Source: an uncultured Bacilli bacterium
GTDB taxonomy: Bacteria; Bacillota_I; Bacilli_A; RF39; UBA660
Direction of reading: 5' to 3'
Assembly: GCA_947598485.1 (NCBI GenBank)
Contig: CANQFJ010000007.1
Span: 1 to 54,039, forward strand
DNA length: 54,039 bases
Numbering within the stretch: position 1 is the stretch's first letter; each line of letters begins with the position of its first letter. A program made the position numbers and the translations under genes. The notes under the pieces are model-generated. The model was not told the origin of the DNA and ran no database searches. It saw only the letters and a program-made list of their open reading frames with translations. Shown in pieces: positions 16,053 through 24,400 of the stretch.

Positions 16053-16976
16053 TTATATCCTTTCTATAACTCTCAGCTTAGCACTATGACTACGGCTGTT
16101 TTCTTTTAATTCCTTTTCAGTTGGAAGTATTGGTTTATTGTTAATTAATTTTATTAAAGGCTTATATTCATCAGGAATTTCTGGAAGCCCTTTTACTAAA
16201 TCATTTACTTCTGAATATTTTTTAAATATACTTTTTACTATTTTATCTTCTAATGAATGAAATGTTATAATACATATCCTTCCATTAGATTTTAACATAT
16301 TTATTGCATCAGGTAATACTTTTTCTAAAACCTCTAACTCGTCATTTACTTCAATTCTAAGAGCTTGAAATATTTTTCTTTCGGGATGATTTTTAAAAAA
16401 GTAATTAGCTCCTGTAGCTTTTCTTATTACCTCAACAAGATCTAAAGTCGTATTGATATAATCTTTTTCGTGAAAAATTTCTTTAGCAATATTTCTTGAT
16501 AATTTCTCTTCACCATATTTAAAGAATATCTCGGCAAGTTTATCTTCACTATAGCTTGTTATTATACTTTTGGCTGTTTTATTCTTACGCATATCCATTC
16601 GCATATCAAGGGGTCCATCATTCATGAAAGAAAAACCTCTTGAGCTTTCATCAATTTGGGGTGATGAAAAGCCTAAGTCAAAAATGATTCCATCGACTTT
16701 ATTTATTCCCATGTCATCCAAAACCATTTTCATGTTAGCAAAATTATCATTAATAATTTGAAAATTATTGCTTACTTCTTTTAAGGCTTCATTACTTGCT
16801 TTTACAGCATTTTCATCTTCATCAAAGCCATATAAGAAACCTTTAGGACATCTTTTTAATATTTCTTTTGCATGACCAGCATAACCTACTGTTGCATCAA
16901 TGTAAATACCATCTTCTTTAACAGATAAATTATCTATTACTTCGTTTTTTAAAACACTATAATGAAGGGGTTGCAT
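16053..16976 (-). CDS. rsmH: 16S rRNA (cytosine-1402-N4)-methyltransferase RsmH
   Basis: About 307 residues from the chosen start. MQPLHYSVLKNEVID begins the protein as in family members. The SAM site is in YIDATVGYAGHAKEIL and FDEDENAVKAS. IFDLGFSSPQIDESSRGFSF and DGPLDMRMD are highly conserved RsmH motifs, as are ICIITFHSLEDKIVK and the ending SRSHSAKLRVIERI. An upstream ATG at 17009 would add 11 residues without family support. The chosen ATG overlaps the end of mraZ by 20 bases, which indicates coupled translation. RsmH modifies the ribosomal P site and is traditionally the second gene of the dcw operon. Confidence 0.95.
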   Translation of the reverse strand: MQPLHYSVLKNEVIDNLSVKEDGIYIDATVGYAGHAKEILKRCPKGFLYGFDEDENAVKASNEALKEVSNNFQIINDNFANMKMVLDDMGINKVDGIIFDLGFSSPQIDESSRGFSFMNDGPLDMRMDMRKNKTAKSIITSYSEDKLAEIFFKYGEEKLSRNIAKEIFHEKDYINTTLDLVEVIRKATGANYFFKNHPERKIFQALRIEVNDELEVLEKVLPDAINMLKSNGRICIITFHSLEDKIVKSIFKKYSEVNDLVKGLPEIPDEYKPLIKLINNKPILPTEKELKENSRSHSAKLRVIERI

Positions 16977-17394
16977 CGAATAACGTCTCGGCAATGTCTT
17001 CCATTGCATCTGTACTTTCTTCTAAGAATTTATTAAATAAAGATTCGTCCCAAATTTCAAGTCGGTTATTCACGCCGATTATAACACATTCTTTCGTTAA
17101 ACCGGCGTAACTAACCAATGGGGAGGTAATGTTAATCCGACCGTTTTTGTCGAATTCACAAACAGTAGCACCAGAGTATAGGTTCCGCAAAAAGGTACGA
17201 GCATCCTTTTTGTTAAATGGTAATTCACTTAGCTTTTCTACTAATTTATTCCATTCTGTCATGGAATAAGCGTATAAACATTTTTCAAGCCCTCTAGTTA
17301 TTACAAAGGACTCGCCAAGCTCAACGCGGTATTTAGTAGGAATAACCAAGCGGCCTTTATCATCAATGTTATGATGAAATTCGCCCATTAACAT
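16957..17394 (-). CDS. mraZ: Transcriptional regulator MraZ
   Basis: 145 residues. The protein has two SpoVT/AbrB-like halves: MLMGEFHHNIDDKGRLVIPT at the start and CEFDKNGRINITSPLVSYAG in the middle, each with the D-x-x-G-R-[IL] signature. MraZ forms ring-shaped oligomers that bind repeats before their own operon and control division genes. The ATG at 17394 matches the family start; a frame extending to 17427 would run into the operator. GGGGGAT lies 5 bases before the start. Four operator repeats lie upstream (17401-17436). Confidence 0.95.
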   Translation of the reverse strand: MLMGEFHHNIDDKGRLVIPTKYRVELGESFVITRGLEKCLYAYSMTEWNKLVEKLSELPFNKKDARTFLRNLYSGATVCEFDKNGRINITSPLVSYAGLTKECVIIGVNNRLEIWDESLFNKFLEESTDAMEDIAETLFDATPSL

Positions 17395-17400
17395 TTTTAT

Positions 17401-17467
17401 CCCCCACTTTCTACCACAGTGTGCCACTGTCTACCATTATGATACTACAAAGCAAAAAAAAAGTAAA
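17401..17467 (-). promoter_or_regulatory. mraZ promoter and four-repeat MraZ operator
   Basis: On the minus strand TGG recurs exactly every 10 bases (17434-17436, 17424-17426, 17414-17416, 17404-17406), three times preceded by G. This is the phased repeat array expected for a MraZ ring. The promoter reads TTTACT (17462-17467), 17 bases, TATCAT (17439-17444), so the operator begins at the transcription start and ends in the ribosome site. Confidence 0.8.
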
Positions 17468-17484
17468 TAAATATTTACTTTTTT
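17454..17484 (-). terminator. Terminator after rpmF, sharing bases with the mraZ -35
   Basis: Perfect 13-base arms AAAAAAGTAAATA (17457-17469) and TATTTACTTTTTT (17472-17484) flank two bases. Read on the minus strand this is a hairpin ending in a run of nine T (17462-17454). The mraZ -35 lies inside it. The stem is almost only AT. Confidence 0.55.
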
Positions 17485-17520
17485 AGCATACTTTCTAAAA
17501 ATATTTACAAAAAAACGCAA

Positions 17521-17712
17521 TTATTTTTCTTCTTTGCTTGCTACAGAGATAACTTCCTTACCTGCATAGTAACCACACTTTGTACAAGCTCTATGAGGAC
17601 GAATTGTAGCACCACACTTAGGACATTTTGTTAGTGTTGGAGCAGTCTTCTTTAAATGAGTTCTTCTCATTCTTTTTTTCGTTTTACTAGTTCTTCTAAA
17701 TGGAACAGCCAT
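17521..17712 (-). CDS. rpmF: 50S ribosomal protein L32
   Basis: 63 residues starting [19 protein letters not shown], the normal L32 start. Two cysteine pairs, CPKCG (about 32-36) and CTKCG (about 45-49), form the zinc ribbon, so this is the zinc-containing (C+) form. The ATG at 17712 lies 1 base after the yceD stop, and GGTGGTG in the yceD tail is the ribosome site, so the two are co-translated. A frame 4 codons longer has no support. Confidence 0.96.
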   Translation of the reverse strand: MAVPFRRTSKTKKRMRRTHLKKTAPTLTKCPKCGATIRPHRACTKCGYYAGKEVISVASKEEK

Positions 17713-17713
17713 T

Positions 17714-18175
17714 TTATTCACCACCTTCGTTATATTCGGACAATTTTTGTAAACGAGGATCTATATCTTTCTTTTCCTCATCTTCATTTATAACTTGCCA
17801 ATTATTACCCTTTAAATTATCAGCATCACTTTTGGTATATCTAATTGGGACTTCCAATACAATATTTTGCCACAAAAGTTCCATAATATCAAGTGTATTT
17901 TGATTATTTTGCATTTCATCTAATACTTCATCAATCGAAAAATCAAGATTATAAGGTATTTTTTCAAGGGTAATGCTATCAGGCAAATACATTATACCAC
18001 TTACCTCAAGTTTTACCACTATCTCATCTACTTCGTTTTGACTAATATATCCTTTAACATGGATATTATCTAAAGACAATATACCTACGCTTTCATAATA
18101 CTCTTGAGGAAATATTATGTCCGTATTAATATCTATCTTATCTTTATAACTAAGCTCTGCCAAATTGATTATCAT
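17714..18175 (-). CDS. YceD/DUF177 family protein
   Basis: 153 residues. A YceD (DUF177) protein by its beta-rich start ([20 protein letters not shown]), the [18 protein letters not shown] middle (family members often have a cysteine pair here, absent in this one), the [10 protein letters not shown] segment and the C-terminal ENG-like acidic end. The family is linked to 23S rRNA accumulation and is nearly always directly before rpmF, as here. It lies 13 bases after mutL. Confidence 0.82.
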   Translation of the reverse strand: MIINLAELSYKDKIDINTDIIFPQEYYESVGILSLDNIHVKGYISQNEVDEIVVKLEVSGIMYLPDSITLEKIPYNLDFSIDEVLDEMQNNQNTLDIMELLWQNIVLEVPIRYTKSDADNLKGNNWQVINEDEEKKDIDPRLQKLSEYNEGGE

Positions 18176-18188
18176 ATATATTCTCCTT

Positions 18189-19925
18189 TTAATCCATAAC
18201 TCTTTTAAACATTTTTTCTAAATCATATATTGTAAACTTGATAATAGTAGGTCTTCCATGAGGACAATTATAGGGATTATCACACTTAACAAGTTCATCT
18301 AATATATATTCGATTTCCGTCATAGAAATATGCATATTAGCTTTAATACTCATTTTACATGCCAAAGTTATGGCAATCTTTTCTTCAAATTTAACTCGAT
18401 CAAAATTCTTATTTAAATTAATAATTAGTTCAATAATTTTCCGAATGCTTTCTTCTTCGTAGCCTTCTTTAAGCCAAGTAGGATGAGCCTTAATAATAAT
18501 GGTATTTATGCCAAATTCTTCAAAATCAATATTTAAGCTTGTCAAAACATCTTTCTTTTCCATAAGACTGATATAATCTGATGGGGAAAGCTCAATGGTC
18601 ATTGGTATTAATAATGGAACTTTACTGACGTCTTTTTCCCTTAATTTTTTCATATATCTTTCATAATTTATACGCTCATATGCAGCATGTTGATCAAGAA
18701 GATATATACCCTCTTCATTTTCCGCGATAATATAAGTCCCTAAAGCTAATCCTACCGGATATAATTTTAAACTTTTAAGTTCTTTATTATGAATAACCTC
18801 TTCTTTACGAAAATCCATAAAGATTTGTTCATTTATAACCGGTTTTTCTTCTGGCGCTTTTGTAATTTCATCGTCAGAAGCTGTTTCTATAACTTCATCA
18901 AAAGGGGTTATTTCTTTCTCTTCAACGGGCTTTACAATTAGCAAATTATCATATAATACATCCTTTATCGTATCAGTAATTAAATTTGTTAAATCTTTAG
19001 ATTTAGATATTTTAACATCTTGTTTAGTAGGATGAATATTTACATCGATAATTGTAGGATCTGTTTCAATATTAATAATTACAACGGGATACTTATCTAC
19101 AGGTTTATAAGTATAATAGGCATCATTAATAGCATTATTAATATCATTATTTTTTACAACCCTACCATTTAATATAGAAATCATACTATTTCGATTTGAT
19201 CTTAAAATATGAGGTTTACATGCATATCCTGAAATAATAAAGTCATCATTTTCAGCTTTAAACTCTAAAAGATTTTTAGAAATATCTAAACCATATAATT
19301 CATGAATAGTTTTCTTTAAATTACCAGAGCCACTTGTTTTTACAATAACTTTTTCGTTATTAGTTAAAGTAAAGGCAATATCAGGTTTAGATAAAGCCAG
19401 TTTTTCTATAAAAGAAGTGCATCCTGCGAGTTCAGTTGATTCTGATTTTAAGTATTTTAAACGTGCTGGCGTATTATAAAACAAATTAGTTACTTCAATA
19501 TCTGTTCCCTTTTTCTCTGGGCATTCTTTTTCTTCTAGGATTTTACCACCTTTGATATGAATATAACTAGATTCCTTTTCATTATAGGTAGCAAGCTTTA
19601 CTTCGGAAACCGCTGCGATGGAAGCCAAAGCCTCACCTCTAAAGCCTAAGGTATCAATAAAATATAAATCTTCCTCTTTATATAGTTTAGAGGTTGCATG
19701 TCTTAAAAAACAATTTTTGGCATCTTCTCGATCCATTCCCGTACCATCATCCATTACTTCAATAGATTCGAGACCCGAATTAATAAGATTTACAGTTATA
19801 TTAGAGCTTTGGGCATCAATAGAATTTTCCACGAGTTCTTTTACAACAGAAGAAATTCTTTCAATAACTTCACCCGCGGCAATTTTATTAGCTAAAAGCT
19901 CCTCCATTACTTTTATTTTACTCAT
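18189..19925 (-). CDS. mutL: DNA mismatch repair protein MutL
   Basis: 578 residues. The GHKL ATPase is at the N-terminus: IAAGEVIERISSVVKELVEN, MDDGTGM and GFRGEALASIAAVSE. The C-terminal part has the endonuclease motif DQHAAYERINYER (near 411), ACKMSIKA (near 535) and CPHGRPT (near 557). This is therefore a nicking-type MutL, as in Gram-positive bacteria without MutH. The middle linker is short and acidic. Start overlaps the yqeH stop by 8 bases. mutS, its usual partner, is not in this window. Confidence 0.95.
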   Translation of the reverse strand: MSKIKVMEELLANKIAAGEVIERISSVVKELVENSIDAQSSNITVNLINSGLESIEVMDDGTGMDREDAKNCFLRHATSKLYKEEDLYFIDTLGFRGEALASIAAVSEVKLATYNEKESSYIHIKGGKILEEKECPEKKGTDIEVTNLFYNTPARLKYLKSESTELAGCTSFIEKLALSKPDIAFTLTNNEKVIVKTSGSGNLKKTIHELYGLDISKNLLEFKAENDDFIISGYACKPHILRSNRNSMISILNGRVVKNNDINNAINDAYYTYKPVDKYPVVIINIETDPTIIDVNIHPTKQDVKISKSKDLTNLITDTIKDVLYDNLLIVKPVEEKEITPFDEVIETASDDEITKAPEEKPVINEQIFMDFRKEEVIHNKELKSLKLYPVGLALGTYIIAENEEGIYLLDQHAAYERINYERYMKKLREKDVSKVPLLIPMTIELSPSDYISLMEKKDVLTSLNIDFEEFGINTIIIKAHPTWLKEGYEEESIRKIIELIINLNKNFDRVKFEEKIAITLACKMSIKANMHISMTEIEYILDELVKCDNPYNCPHGRPTIIKFTIYDLEKMFKRVMD

Positions 19926-20826
19926 GATAACTCACTACGCTTTCTCTTATTTCAAAATTATCTATATTACTTTTAATTAAAGCTTTATCCTTAAAATAAA
20001 TAAAACCTAAAGAAGGAAGTACTAAGTCGCTTTTGGCGGGAATAGTTATTTCTAACTGTGGCTTAATATCCTTCTTAGTCTTAATTTTAACTTCATTATG
20101 AAAATATAAAGTCATAGAAACTTGTTCATCACTACTAAGGCATAAATCATTGATAAATAAAGTATAATTTTTATCAAGAGTTAAAACTTTAGGATTAACT
20201 TTTTTCTTATTTATTAATTCCTTAACACTATACATTTCATTAAATCCTGGAACATCATATATTTTAATACCATTGTATGTTAAAGGCATAAAATCCATAG
20301 TTGTATTTTGATATTCCGAAACCGTTAGCTGTTTATTAAAAAGATAATTAATTAAACTTGATTTGCCTGAAGAGGTCGGACCACAAAATAAGATCTTTTT
20401 CTCTTTGGCACAAAGGTTTAGAATTTCACTTTTGCCAAACCCATTTTCTTTAGAAAAAAGCAAAACATCTTTTACATGATAAACCTTTTTAATATTATCC
20501 ACTAAAATAGCATACTTTAAATTACCTGGCAAAATATCCACCTTAGTTAAGACTAAAACTTTATTATTAGTTATTTTATTATATATGTTAATTACTTTTT
20601 CATTAAGATTTAACATATCAGTCAAAAAGAAAGTAAAAACATTTTTTTTATTTATCTTATTTAAAATGTCATCATCACTTATCACATTTTTATTTTGAAT
20701 ATTTTCATGATAGTTTAGTAACTTAAAACATCTTAAGCAGTACTTAGCATCTTTTTTAGGAGTATATCCTTTTTTGGTTTTATCATCATACTGTAAGGTA
20801 ACACCACAGCCTATGCACTTACTCAT
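19918..20826 (-). CDS. yqeH: Circularly permuted ribosome-biogenesis GTPase YqeH
   Basis: 302 residues. An N-terminal zinc finger (CIGCG near 4-8, CLRC near 31-34) is followed by GTPase motifs in permuted order: TKVD (G4, near 93), GPTSSGKSS (G1, near 150) and YDVPGF (G3, near 197). This is the YqeH arrangement, needed for 30S subunit assembly. It is about 60 residues shorter than the Bacillus protein, mostly at the C-terminal domain. It overlaps yqeG by 8 bases, as in the Bacillus yqeG-yqeH pair. Confidence 0.92.
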   Translation of the reverse strand: MSKCIGCGVTLQYDDKTKKGYTPKKDAKYCLRCFKLLNYHENIQNKNVISDDDILNKINKKNVFTFFLTDMLNLNEKVINIYNKITNNKVLVLTKVDILPGNLKYAILVDNIKKVYHVKDVLLFSKENGFGKSEILNLCAKEKKILFCGPTSSGKSSLINYLFNKQLTVSEYQNTTMDFMPLTYNGIKIYDVPGFNEMYSVKELINKKKVNPKVLTLDKNYTLFINDLCLSSDEQVSMTLYFHNEVKIKTKKDIKPQLEITIPAKSDLVLPSLGFIYFKDKALIKSNIDNFEIRESVVSYHE

Positions 20827-21337
20827 AATACTTACCTTTTTCTAATATCGATTTTTTAGCTAAATTTTTTAAAATAAATCTTTCAAAAAAACGATTAAAT
20901 CTAGTCCAGATTGGTTCTTTAGTTCCTATAGAATTAACTAAAATACTAAGACAGTCGTTACGATTAGCTCCCAATATGTCGGTGATAAGTTGATCTCCTA
21001 TACAGGCAATTTCTTGAGGTCTTAAATCATATAGGCGCATTATCTTTTGATACTTTTTTTTAAGGGGCTTATGAGATGAAAAAGCAACATCAACATTAAG
21101 GGTTTCTTTAAATGGAGTTAGTCTTTTTTTGGTTGCATTACTTAAAATAATAATTTTAAAATCTGAAGATAATAAGTGAAATAGCTCCTTTATATCTTGT
21201 GATGGTTTATCTTCTGTATATGCTACCATGGTATTGTCTAAATCAAATAATAAACATTTAATGCCTCTTTTTTTAAGCTTTTTATAATTAATTGTAAAGA
21301 TACTTTTTTGATACATATCTGGTATGAACTTATCCAT
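20819..21337 (-). CDS. yqeG: YqeG-type HAD phosphatase
   Basis: 172 residues from the chosen start. HAD motif I is CLLFDLDNTMVAY (near 26-38), motif II is IILSNATKKR, and the later GDQLITDILGANR gives the second acidic metal site. The YqeG group (HAD subfamily IIIA) is related to phosphatidylglycerophosphatases. The ATG at 21337 follows AAGGTGA by 5 bases and matches family starts; an upstream ATG at 21373 would fall within the polC terminator region. It is the first gene of yqeG-yqeH-mutL-yceD-rpmF. Confidence 0.88.
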   Translation of the reverse strand: MDKFIPDMYQKSIFTINYKKLKKRGIKCLLFDLDNTMVAYTEDKPSQDIKELFHLLSSDFKIIILSNATKKRLTPFKETLNVDVAFSSHKPLKKKYQKIMRLYDLRPQEIACIGDQLITDILGANRNDCLSILVNSIGTKEPIWTRFNRFFERFILKNLAKKSILEKGKYYE

Positions 21338-21373
21338 ATTAGTCACCTTATATAATTTTATCATGGATAGCAT

Positions 21374-21402
21374 AAAAAAAGAATAGATAAGTTCTATTCT
21401 TT
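21374..21402 (-). terminator. Terminator after polC
   Basis: Minus strand: AAAGAATAGA (21393-21402) pairs with TCTATTCTTT (21378-21387) around a 5-base loop, followed by more T. It lies 16 bases after the polC stop. Confidence 0.75.
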
Positions 21403-21417
21403 AGTAGCTTACATTTA

Positions 21418-24400
21418 TTAAAATAAACTTAATTGAGCACTTTCTTGCATATCCTTAAAGACACCAAGTTCGCGAAGTTTATCAACCGTTGTTTTATTAA
21501 CTTTACCTCGGTTAGCAAAGTCTTCAACACAATAAAATGGTTGTCTTTCTCTTTCTTCAATTATTTTAGCCGCAACCGAGTCGCCTAAACCATCAACCGT
21601 TCTAAAAGGACAAATTAAAGTCATATTATCATCTTCATCAATAACAAAGTTTTTACCATGGCTTTTTTCAATATCAATCATAGCAAATTTAAAGCCACGA
21701 GCAGTTGCTTCGAGACAAAGTTTTAAAGTTTCAAGCACACTTGCTTCTTTATTAGTAGCATCATGACCTTTATTAATGATTTCAATCATCTTCTCTTTAA
21801 TAGCATCATAGCCCTTTACCATTGTTTCAAGGTCAAAATCATCAAAACGGGTAGAAAAATAAGTAGCATAATATATCGCTGGATAATGAACTTTAAAATA
21901 GGCAATTCTAAAAGCACTAGTAACATAAGCCGCAGCATGGGCTTTAGGGAACATGTACTTAATCTTACCACATGAATCAATAAACCAATCTTCAATACCG
22001 GCATCTTGCATCGTTTGCTTGTGTTTAGCCCAAGTTTCTGGATCATGTGAAGCCTTACCTTTACGAACAAACTCCATTATCTTAAAGGCTTTTATTGGCT
22101 CTAAACCTTTGTACATAAGATATACCATAATATCATCACGACAACCTATTACCTCTGAGAAAGGGACTACACCTTGTCTAATTAATTCTTGAGCATTGCC
22201 TAGCCAAACATCGGTACCATGAGAAAGCCCTGATATTTTAACAAGTTCAGCAAAAGTTTTAGGTTTAGTATCAACAAGCATACCAATCGTAAATGGTGTA
22301 CCAAATTCGGGAACTCCTAAAGTACCTGTTTCATTCATAATTTGCTCTTTAGTAACTCCTAAAGGTTCTGGTGATAAAAATATTCCCATGGTATCTTTAT
22401 CATCAAGAGGCACTGTCGTTACATCAATGCCTGTCAAATCTTGAATCATTCTAAGTTGGGTTGGGTCAGTATGACCTAGTATATCAAGTTTCAATACATC
22501 TTGGTCAATGGCATGGTAATCAAAGTGGGTTGTTCGCCATGCCGCATCGATATCTTCAGCAGGATATTGAAAAGGTGTAAAATCAAATACATCCATATAA
22601 CCTGGTATTACAACAATACCTCCGGGATGTTGACCTGTCGTTCTCTTAACTCCTGTACAGCCTTTGGCAAGTCTTTCAACTTCAATACTATTTAAAACAA
22701 TATTTTTATCTTCAGCATACCCCCGAACAAAGCCACAGGCCGTTTTGTCGGCAACAGTACCAATTGTTCCGGCGCGATAAACATTATCAACGCCAAACAA
22801 TACCTTGGTATATTCATGGGCTGCAGCTTGATTTAAATCGGAGAAATTTAAGTCAATATCAGGAACTTTATCGGCATTAAATCCTAAGAATGTGGCAAAG
22901 GGCATATCTTGACCATCTTTAACCATAAGCTCACCACAGTTTGGGCATACTTTATCAGGCAAATCAAACCCACTATTATAGGTAGCTCCTAAAGACACTC
23001 CATTTTCATCTTCAAAAATACTACATTTGCATTTTCGACAGCGATAATGTGGAGCAAGGGCATTAACCTCAGTTATTCCCATCATAGTGGCAACAAAAGA
23101 TGAACCAACCGAACCTCTAGAGCCTACTAAAAAGCCATCATCATTAGATTTTTTTACCAGCTTTTGCGCAATAAGATAGATAACATCAAAGCCTCCACCA
23201 ATAATACCACCTAAAGATTTCTTTACTTTCTTATCTATATCCGCAAGAGCATCTGTTTCTTTTAAGGTATTAAGTTGTTCTTCTAAAGAGGCTTTGTCTT
23301 CTTCACTGGCTTCACTTAACTTAGCCTCTAAGTCTTTAATTTGGTCTTCTTTTTCTTTATTAAGTTTTAGAATCAATTCTTCTTTAACAGTTTCTTTAAC
23401 AGCATCCATACCTTTTAAAATTGTATCATGCAAAATAGCAAAAGCTTTCTTAGTAAGTGTTTCACCCTCAAGCTGCTCTTCTCTTATAAGCTTAGTTTTA
23501 ATACTTTCTAAAACGGCATCACCATATAATTCTTTACTTATTCTTTCTTCAATATTAAGAGGTAGAGGATCACCATACCATTCAGCAGCTTTGGTATAAA
23601 CTAGGTTTGTAACTGTTTCGATAGAGTTTTCAATCTTTGGTGAGAAAGGTACACCTCCTGTTTGAATAATAACCTCTACTTCCTCAATCATATCAGCAAG
23701 TTTATTAGTATTTTCTACAACTATTTGATAAGCTAAATCTTCACCAAGGAAAGCGAATTCTTCCAGCATTTCTTCCGTAGTTCTAAAATGCATATCTGGT
23801 TGCTCTACCCCTTTTCTATTTAAAGGGTGAAGTTTACCATTAGTTTTTTGGTTTATTATAATAGAACGATATATTTTATCTTCAGGAGTTAGATAGTGGG
23901 CATCAGATGTAGCAACTACGAGCTTACCAGCATTATTTGCTACCCTTATAATTTTCTTAATGTTTTCTTGCAAATCTGCTAAAGTCCTAAAGCCACTTGA
24001 TTCCATTTGAATTAAATGTTTAATGGCACTTATTGGTTGAACTTCAATGTAATCATAAAAATTCATCATAGCGGATAACTCTTCATCATCTTTAGAAAGA
24101 GCAGCTTCAAATAGCTCATTATTTATACAGCCACTACCTATTAAAATACCCTCCCTTAATTTTCGAAGTTCACCTTTAGGTAATCTTGGTTCACTATTTC
24201 TAAATAAATATGTCGTATTAGCATAACTTATAATTTTGAATAAATTCTTAAGCCCCGTTTTGTTTTGAACTAAACAACATAAATGAAAAGGATGGGAAAA
24301 TTGGATTATTTTATTTATATCTACACTATTATACATTTGGGTAGTCGTAGAGATATTTTGACTAAGTAACTCTTTACACTCTTTCCAAAATGCTTTGGCG

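Noticed and set aside
23294-23599. A 101-codon open frame opposite polC
   Set aside because: It is a by-product of the charged coiled-coil codons of polC on the other strand.
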